This document shows positions 60,041-64,000 of a stretch of DNA of 64,000 nucleotides, piece after piece. Position 1 is the stretch's first letter, and every line of letters starts with the position of its first letter. The position numbers and the translations under genes were made by a program. Under the pieces are notes generated by a model. It was not told where the DNA came from. It did not search any database and saw only the letters and a program-made list of their open reading frames with translations. The stretch spans positions 62,001 through 126,000 of the forward strand of contig CAKOYD010000002.1 of assembly GCA_934130545.1 (NCBI GenBank), in the 5' to 3' direction. This stretch comes from an uncultured Bacilli bacterium (lineage in GTDB: Bacteria > Bacillota_I > Bacilli_A > RF39 > UBA660).

Positions 60041-60798
60041 CTTGTTTCATCTGATAACTTTCTACTTCTCTTTTTAGATACATCTTTTTCTTGACTTCTT
60101 TCTACGCAATTTATAACTGCTTGTGTTATTAAATCAGCAGGATACCACGAAAAGTCATCCTTATCAGTTAAATATGATAAAGGCATATTTACAATTAAAT
60201 CATCAGAATTTATATTAACATTTAAACATGTTCTACTTTCAATCGGTCTTGCTGAACAATGCTCCAAAAATGTTTTACCATCAGCCTGCATACTATTCAA
60301 ATCAGCACCAAGTGCCATTTCATAATGAAATGAACTAGAACGCAACATTAAGCCCCAAAATTTATACATTTTTTCGGTAGAATCTGCTTCATCTATCATA
60401 ATATTAGAATAAGCATTAACTTTAATTTCTGAAGTATTAATTCTTGCTAAATTAGCCAATTCTTCAACTAAATCTCCCAATCTCACTGAGGCAACAATCT
60501 TTCCTAAAGAATCAACTTTTTCATGCAATTTAACAGTTTCTTCTCTCATCAACTTAATTTTTTCATTAAATTCGTTCCCTTTAACTACTTGTTTTGCTTC
60601 AAAAACTTCTCTTTCACCAGCTAGTCTTCTTGCTAAATCTCTTTTTTCTTTAGCAACATATTGTTCAAACTCTATTCTTTCATCAAAATAACGTTCTCTA
60701 TAACTAGAGCCTTCTTCCTTAATTTTTGCACAAATATCAGCCTCTTTGGCTTTACTCTTTCGTATTTCTTCTATACATTCTCTTAAATCGCTATCCAT
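60034..60798 (-). CDS. Tandem paralogue 3 of an unknown family (coiled coil plus conserved C-terminal domain)
   Basis: A 254-residue protein: an N-terminal charged coiled coil (about residues 1-90), a short conserved link VRLGDLVEELANL near 105, a middle domain with LNSMQADGKTFLEHCSARP near 170, and the end WYPADLITQAVINCVERSQE plus a Lys/Arg-rich tail (SKKRSRKL). The same four blocks occur in the two genes upstream. There is no signal or membrane helix. ATG 60798 is chosen with GGAGGA six bases upstream. The family is not recognised. Confidence 0.7.
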   Translation of the reverse strand: MDSDLRECIEEIRKSKAKEADICAKIKEEGSSYRERYFDERIEFEQYVAKEKRDLARRLAGEREVFEAKQVVKGNEFNEKIKLMREETVKLHEKVDSLGKIVASVRLGDLVEELANLARINTSEIKVNAYSNIMIDEADSTEKMYKFWGLMLRSSSFHYEMALGADLNSMQADGKTFLEHCSARPIESRTCLNVNINSDDLIVNMPLSYLTDKDDFSWYPADLITQAVINCVERSQEKDVSKKRSRKLSDETSK

Positions 60799-60817
60799 AA
60801 TCATTCCTCCATACTAT

Positions 60818-61504
60818 CTATTTATTTGTTAATCTCTTACTTCTCTTTTTAGATATTTCTTTGTTTCTTTCTACACAATTCATAACTGCTTGTGTTATTG
60901 CATCAGCAGGATACCATTCACTACTAGATTTTCTAATTAAATCTCCTATAGGTATATTTAAAATTAGATCAGAAACATCTCCAGTAATTTCTAAATATGT
61001 ATGACTATCATTTACACTTCTTGCCGTACAATGCTCTAAAAACATCTTCCCATCAGCTTGTACATCAGTTATATTATTTCTCAACCTTATTATATAACGA
61101 AAAGTTTGTTCTAATCTATTGTATGATTTTCCTTCTTTATTTGAATATAAGTCTAATTCCCAAATATCACTAAGTACTTTCGTTTTTAATTCATCAGTTT
61201 TAATCATTTCTTCAATACTATGTTTACCTCTCAATATAATACCAGATTCAGTATCAATACCAATATCTGATACATTAATATCTGTTAAATTAGCTAATTC
61301 TTCAAGTAAATCACCTAATCTTATTGGAATTGTATTGTCACATAAAGATTCTAAACTTTCTGATAATTTAGCAGATTCCTCTTTCAAAGGAGTAAGTGTT
61401 CTTTCAAAACTAGCTCTTTTTTTTGCCAATGTTTTCTCAATAGTATCTATTTCGTCTCTCATTTTAAATATTTCTTCAATACAATTTCTTAAATCGTTAT
61501 CCAT
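60818..61504 (-). CDS. Tandem paralogue 2 of the unknown family
   Basis: A 228-residue protein with a shorter coiled coil (about residues 1-60), then IRLGDLLEELANLTDI, DVQADGKMFLEHCTARS near residue 145 and the end WYPADAITQAVMNCVERNKE followed by SKKRSKRLTNK. It is most similar to its downstream neighbour. The sequence around the start (GGAGGAATGATTATGGAT) is the same in both, so the duplication included the translation start region. The intergenic gaps are 13-19 bases, so the three form one operon. Confidence 0.7.
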   Translation of the reverse strand: MDNDLRNCIEEIFKMRDEIDTIEKTLAKKRASFERTLTPLKEESAKLSESLESLCDNTIPIRLGDLLEELANLTDINVSDIGIDTESGIILRGKHSIEEMIKTDELKTKVLSDIWELDLYSNKEGKSYNRLEQTFRYIIRLRNNITDVQADGKMFLEHCTARSVNDSHTYLEITGDVSDLILNIPIGDLIRKSSSEWYPADAITQAVMNCVERNKEISKKRSKRLTNK

Positions 61505-61523
61505 AATCATTCCTCCATACTAT

Positions 61524-62306
61524 CTATTTATTTGTTAATTTTTTACTTCTCTTTTTCGTTGCTTCTTTTTCCTTACTTTTTTCTTCGCAATTAATAAGTG
61601 CCTGTTTTATTAAATATATAGGATACCATTCTGTATCAGATTCTCTAATCATATGTCCTAAAGATATATTTACTACCAAATCTTTTATATTTTCACTAAC
61701 AACTAAATCTGTACTATGCATGCCTGTTCTAGTGTTATATATTACATTTGCATCACAATGTTCTAAAAGAGTCTTACCATCTGCCTGCTCATCAGTAAAT
61801 TTTGAATTTGTTCTAATTAAATATGAAAATATTCGTGATATTGAAGTAATACCAGTACGAGCTCCAGTACGCCAAGAACAAGCCAATGTTATTTCCAAAG
61901 TAGCAGTAAAATCATAATATACTGTATTTATTAATTTTGTTATTTCATCAATATAATGTAACCCATCAAAAGAAATAATAGGCTTAATATTAACACGAAT
62001 ATAAGTATCATCAATGCATTTTAATCTAGCTAATTCCTCAATTAAATCTCCAAGTCTTACTGGTACTGTCTCACCGCACAAAGTATTAAATTCTTTAGAT
62101 AATCTTTCTCTTTCTAATTTTAACGCGCTTATTAAGCGTTCCAAAGCATCCATCTCTGCATCCATCTCTTCTCTATGCTTTTTATCTTTTATAGCCATTT
62201 CTTCTTCAAAAATAGTTCTATTCTCAGTTTCTTTACTATTAATAGCTACTATTCCTTCTTTTTTCTGTCGTAATTCTTCAATACGTTTTTCTAAATCATA
62301 ATCCAT
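61524..62306 (-). CDS. Tandem paralogue 1 of the unknown family
   Basis: A 260-residue protein, first of the three. It has a coiled coil (about 1-75), VRLGDLIEELARLKCIDD, DEQADGKTLLEHCDANV and the end EWYPIYLIKQALINCEEKSK plus the basic tail TKKRSKKLTNK. It is the most divergent copy; the middle domain carries an extra TGARTGITSISRIFSYLIRT stretch. ATG 62306, nine bases after GGAGGA, is preferred. Three diverged copies in a row suggest either dosage or hetero-oligomers. Confidence 0.7.
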   Translation of the reverse strand: MDYDLEKRIEELRQKKEGIVAINSKETENRTIFEEEMAIKDKKHREEMDAEMDALERLISALKLERERLSKEFNTLCGETVPVRLGDLIEELARLKCIDDTYIRVNIKPIISFDGLHYIDEITKLINTVYYDFTATLEITLACSWRTGARTGITSISRIFSYLIRTNSKFTDEQADGKTLLEHCDANVIYNTRTGMHSTDLVVSENIKDLVVNISLGHMIRESDTEWYPIYLIKQALINCEEKSKEKEATKKRSKKLTNK

Positions 62307-62373
62307 TATAACCATTCCTCCTAATAATTTATAAGTTATATCATACGATAAATAAATATTAATGTCAATAAAT

Positions 62374-62400
62374 CTAAAAAAAACTAGCTTTAAACAGCTA
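62374..62400 (-). terminator. Short terminator after the flippase gene
   Basis: On the minus strand TAGCT pairs with AGCTA (62400-62385), followed by a run of T. The stem is short. Confidence 0.6.
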
Positions 62401-63937
62401 ATTTCTTACCAAACTTTCTCTTTAATAAATTAGTAATTCTATTATATAGTTTCTTAGTATCTGGTATTAATAAATACATTATGCCAAAGCATATTCCAAA
62501 GCTACATATAAATATAATACCAAGTATTAGAATACATACTACTAAACTAGTTGTATATTTAAGTACTAATGCTTCAACTCCTTTTAATAAGAAAGCAAGA
62601 ACTACATATACACCCAACATTAATCCATATACACTTAATAATTTAACATGTGTAACTTCTTTTAATATCTTCTTACATACTAATTGTGTCTTTAAGAAAA
62701 CATTTACTACAAATGATAATGAAGTAGCAAATAATACCCCACTAATACCAAAATCTTTCGCTAATAATAATGAGAAAAATACATTAACAAAGGCACATAT
62801 AAAAGTATGCTTTTTATTATCATTAAATAAACCTCTCGCATTTATTAAAGCTAATAATGGATAATAACTAATATTTAAAAATAAACTTAATGAGAAGAAT
62901 ACTACTGTTATATAATTTAATAAATAGTTAACATCACCGGTACTATCTACCCATACTGATACAAATCCTCTAATACCTAGCATAAAAGTTAAAGCTACTG
63001 AGAATGCTATAATAATAAATAATACTAAAAATTCTTTAAATAATGGATATATTCTATCATCTTCATCTTTAGCAAATACATTACCAAATGAATATACAGC
63101 CCCTAACTCTATTCTAGAAGCTATTTCATTTAAATATCTAGATATAAAATTATATGATGTATATACACTAACCATCGCTGGTCCCATATAAGATACTATA
63201 ATTAATGAATCTATATTATTAAGTACTAAGAACCCTATATTAGTCCATGCTAAATCTTTAGTCATCTTTATCATCGAAGTATTCTTATTAGCCACCTCAT
63301 GTAACCATGGATATCTTTTCTTTACTACTATTCTAAGTATTATTTCTTCAATAATCTTAGCAAATAATATAACTACTGCAATAGATTCTAAGTTCTTAAA
63401 AATACATACTGCAAATATTATTGATATATCACAAGCTAACTTTACTAAATTAGTAGTTAGTGAATAAACAAACTTCTCTTGATTAGCGGATAATACTGCA
63501 AAGTATGTCTGCCCTCTTCCAAAGAACGATATTAAATATGATGTCGCAATAACTACAAAACATATTAATGCTGAATTTCTATACCCATCAACAAATCCAT
63601 AGAACAAATATAAACATAAACTAACAATAAATATTAATCCTAAGATAACTGTTCCAATTATTTTGCATATCTTTCTGCTACCCGAATAAATACTATTAAT
63701 ATCATCTTTATTCTGTTTAGCAAATGGTTTATATAAAGCATATACTACTGCTTCTGGGAACCCTATCTGTGCTAAAAAGACATAAGTAATAATTTGATTA
63801 ATTACCTGATAATAACCATTACCAACATCTCCTATATATTTAATTAAAAAATTAACCTTAACTAAACCAACTATCCCTATTAAAACGTATGGAATAGTAT
63901 CACATAATATATTTAATAATGTTTTTTTTGTTCTCAC
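62390..63937 (-). CDS. Polysaccharide/oligosaccharide flippase (Wzx/MATE-like)
   Basis: A 515-residue protein with about 14 membrane helices, beginning LNILCDTIPYVLIGIVGLVK and with GDVGNGYYQVINQIITYVFL, the typical first helices of Wzx-type polysaccharide transporters of the MOP superfamily. It would move undecaprenyl-linked sugar units across the membrane, so it serves a surface polysaccharide. The GTG start has AAGGTGATTATATA upstream. Related glycosyltransferase genes may lie beyond the right edge. SpoVB or MurJ identity is less likely because their sequence signatures were not seen. Confidence 0.85.
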   Translation of the reverse strand: MRTKKTLLNILCDTIPYVLIGIVGLVKVNFLIKYIGDVGNGYYQVINQIITYVFLAQIGFPEAVVYALYKPFAKQNKDDINSIYSGSRKICKIIGTVILGLIFIVSLCLYLFYGFVDGYRNSALICFVVIATSYLISFFGRGQTYFAVLSANQEKFVYSLTTNLVKLACDISIIFAVCIFKNLESIAVVILFAKIIEEIILRIVVKKRYPWLHEVANKNTSMIKMTKDLAWTNIGFLVLNNIDSLIIVSYMGPAMVSVYTSYNFISRYLNEIASRIELGAVYSFGNVFAKDEDDRIYPLFKEFLVLFIIIAFSVALTFMLGIRGFVSVWVDSTGDVNYLLNYITVVFFSLSLFLNISYYPLLALINARGLFNDNKKHTFICAFVNVFFSLLLAKDFGISGVLFATSLSFVVNVFLKTQLVCKKILKEVTHVKLLSVYGLMLGVYVVLAFLLKGVEALVLKYTTSLVVCILILGIIFICSFGICFGIMYLLIPDTKKLYNRITNLLKRKFGKKLAV

Positions 63938-64000
63938 TATATAATCACCTTCTAACTTATAATAGCATAAATACTTCTTAAAATAAACATTTATACTTTT

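Noticed and set aside
1..64000. Mycoplasma-type genetic code (TGA = Trp), considered because of the low GC
   Set aside because: TGG encodes Trp throughout and TGA ends intact genes such as tcdA and the Y-family polymerase gene.

Overview
The window is 64 kb of very AT-rich DNA from a spore-forming, low-GC Bacillota. The standard code applies: Trp is TGG, and TGA ends real genes such as tcdA. Many genes keep Bacillus-type neighbours: aspS - small RNA - tcdA - rarA; rpsT - gpr - spoIIP - yqxA-like; ireB - ruvX - DUF1292 - mltG - trmR - two U32 proteins - greA; mutL near miaA. Sporulation genes are spread along the window: spoIIM, spoIVB, spoIIP, gpr, cotE, a ydcC-like lipoprotein gene and a yetF-type gene. 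cotE points to the Bacilli side of the phylum rather than classical Clostridia. An uncultured gut lineage is a reasonable guess, but no rRNA is present to settle it.

Layout. 0-5.3 kb: end of a surface-type protein, an acetyltransferase and a NUDIX hydrolase, then a CiaRH-like two-component system, an HtrA protease and a small thioredoxin-fold protein. The last three units share a TTTAAT-N5-TTTAA(T/G) direct repeat, so they look like one autoregulated regulon. 5.3-15.3 kb: Y-family polymerase with YolD, T-box-controlled aspS, a probable 6S RNA, tcdA, rarA, a Xer recombinase and a phosphohexomutase. 15.3-16.0 kb: a gene-free stretch with five degenerate repeats. 16-25.5 kb (mostly minus strand): a regulator, mnmA, spoIIM, mscL, an unusual operon (radical SAM/SPASM enzyme, amidoligase-like enzyme, two related membrane proteins, one unknown) and spoIVB. 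25.6-26.4 kb: a type III toxin-antitoxin locus of CptIN type, with two 48-nt pseudoknot repeats as antitoxin RNA and a toxin frame interrupted at an A8 tract. 26.4-31.2 kb: a ZIP metal transporter, spoIIP, gpr, rpsT, an isolated omega-RNA-like element and a transglutaminase-like protein. 31-46.8 kb: housekeeping and envelope genes (LOG, miaA, fic, mutL, two SEDS proteins, khpA-rpsP, trx, cvpA, rnhC, cotE) and two pseudopilin-like proteins. 46.8-48.2 kb: an IS605-type tnpB with its omega RNA. 48.3-60 kb: ydcC-like, DUF378, DUF2130, uppP, a membrane protein built from EF-Tu barrel domains, tig, and the greA-to-ireB operon with an inserted metallopeptidase. 60-64 kb: three tandem paralogues of unknown function and a polysaccharide flippase.

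How the genes fit together. The core is envelope growth and sporulation (SEDS proteins, MltG, UppP, the flippase, SpoIIM/SpoIIP, SpoIVB, GPR, CotE), translation and tRNA modification (AspRS, MnmA, MiaA, TcdA, TrmR, U32 proteins, S16, S20), and repair (MutL, RarA, Y-polymerase, RNase HIII, RuvX). The accessory layer is small. The items most worth attention are the CptIN locus with its frame break, the solo omega-RNA-like element that matches the intact tnpB locus, the CiaR-like operators, the amidoligase/radical-SAM operon, the 15.6-16.0 kb repeats, and the EF-Tu-like membrane protein that lacks a GTPase domain.
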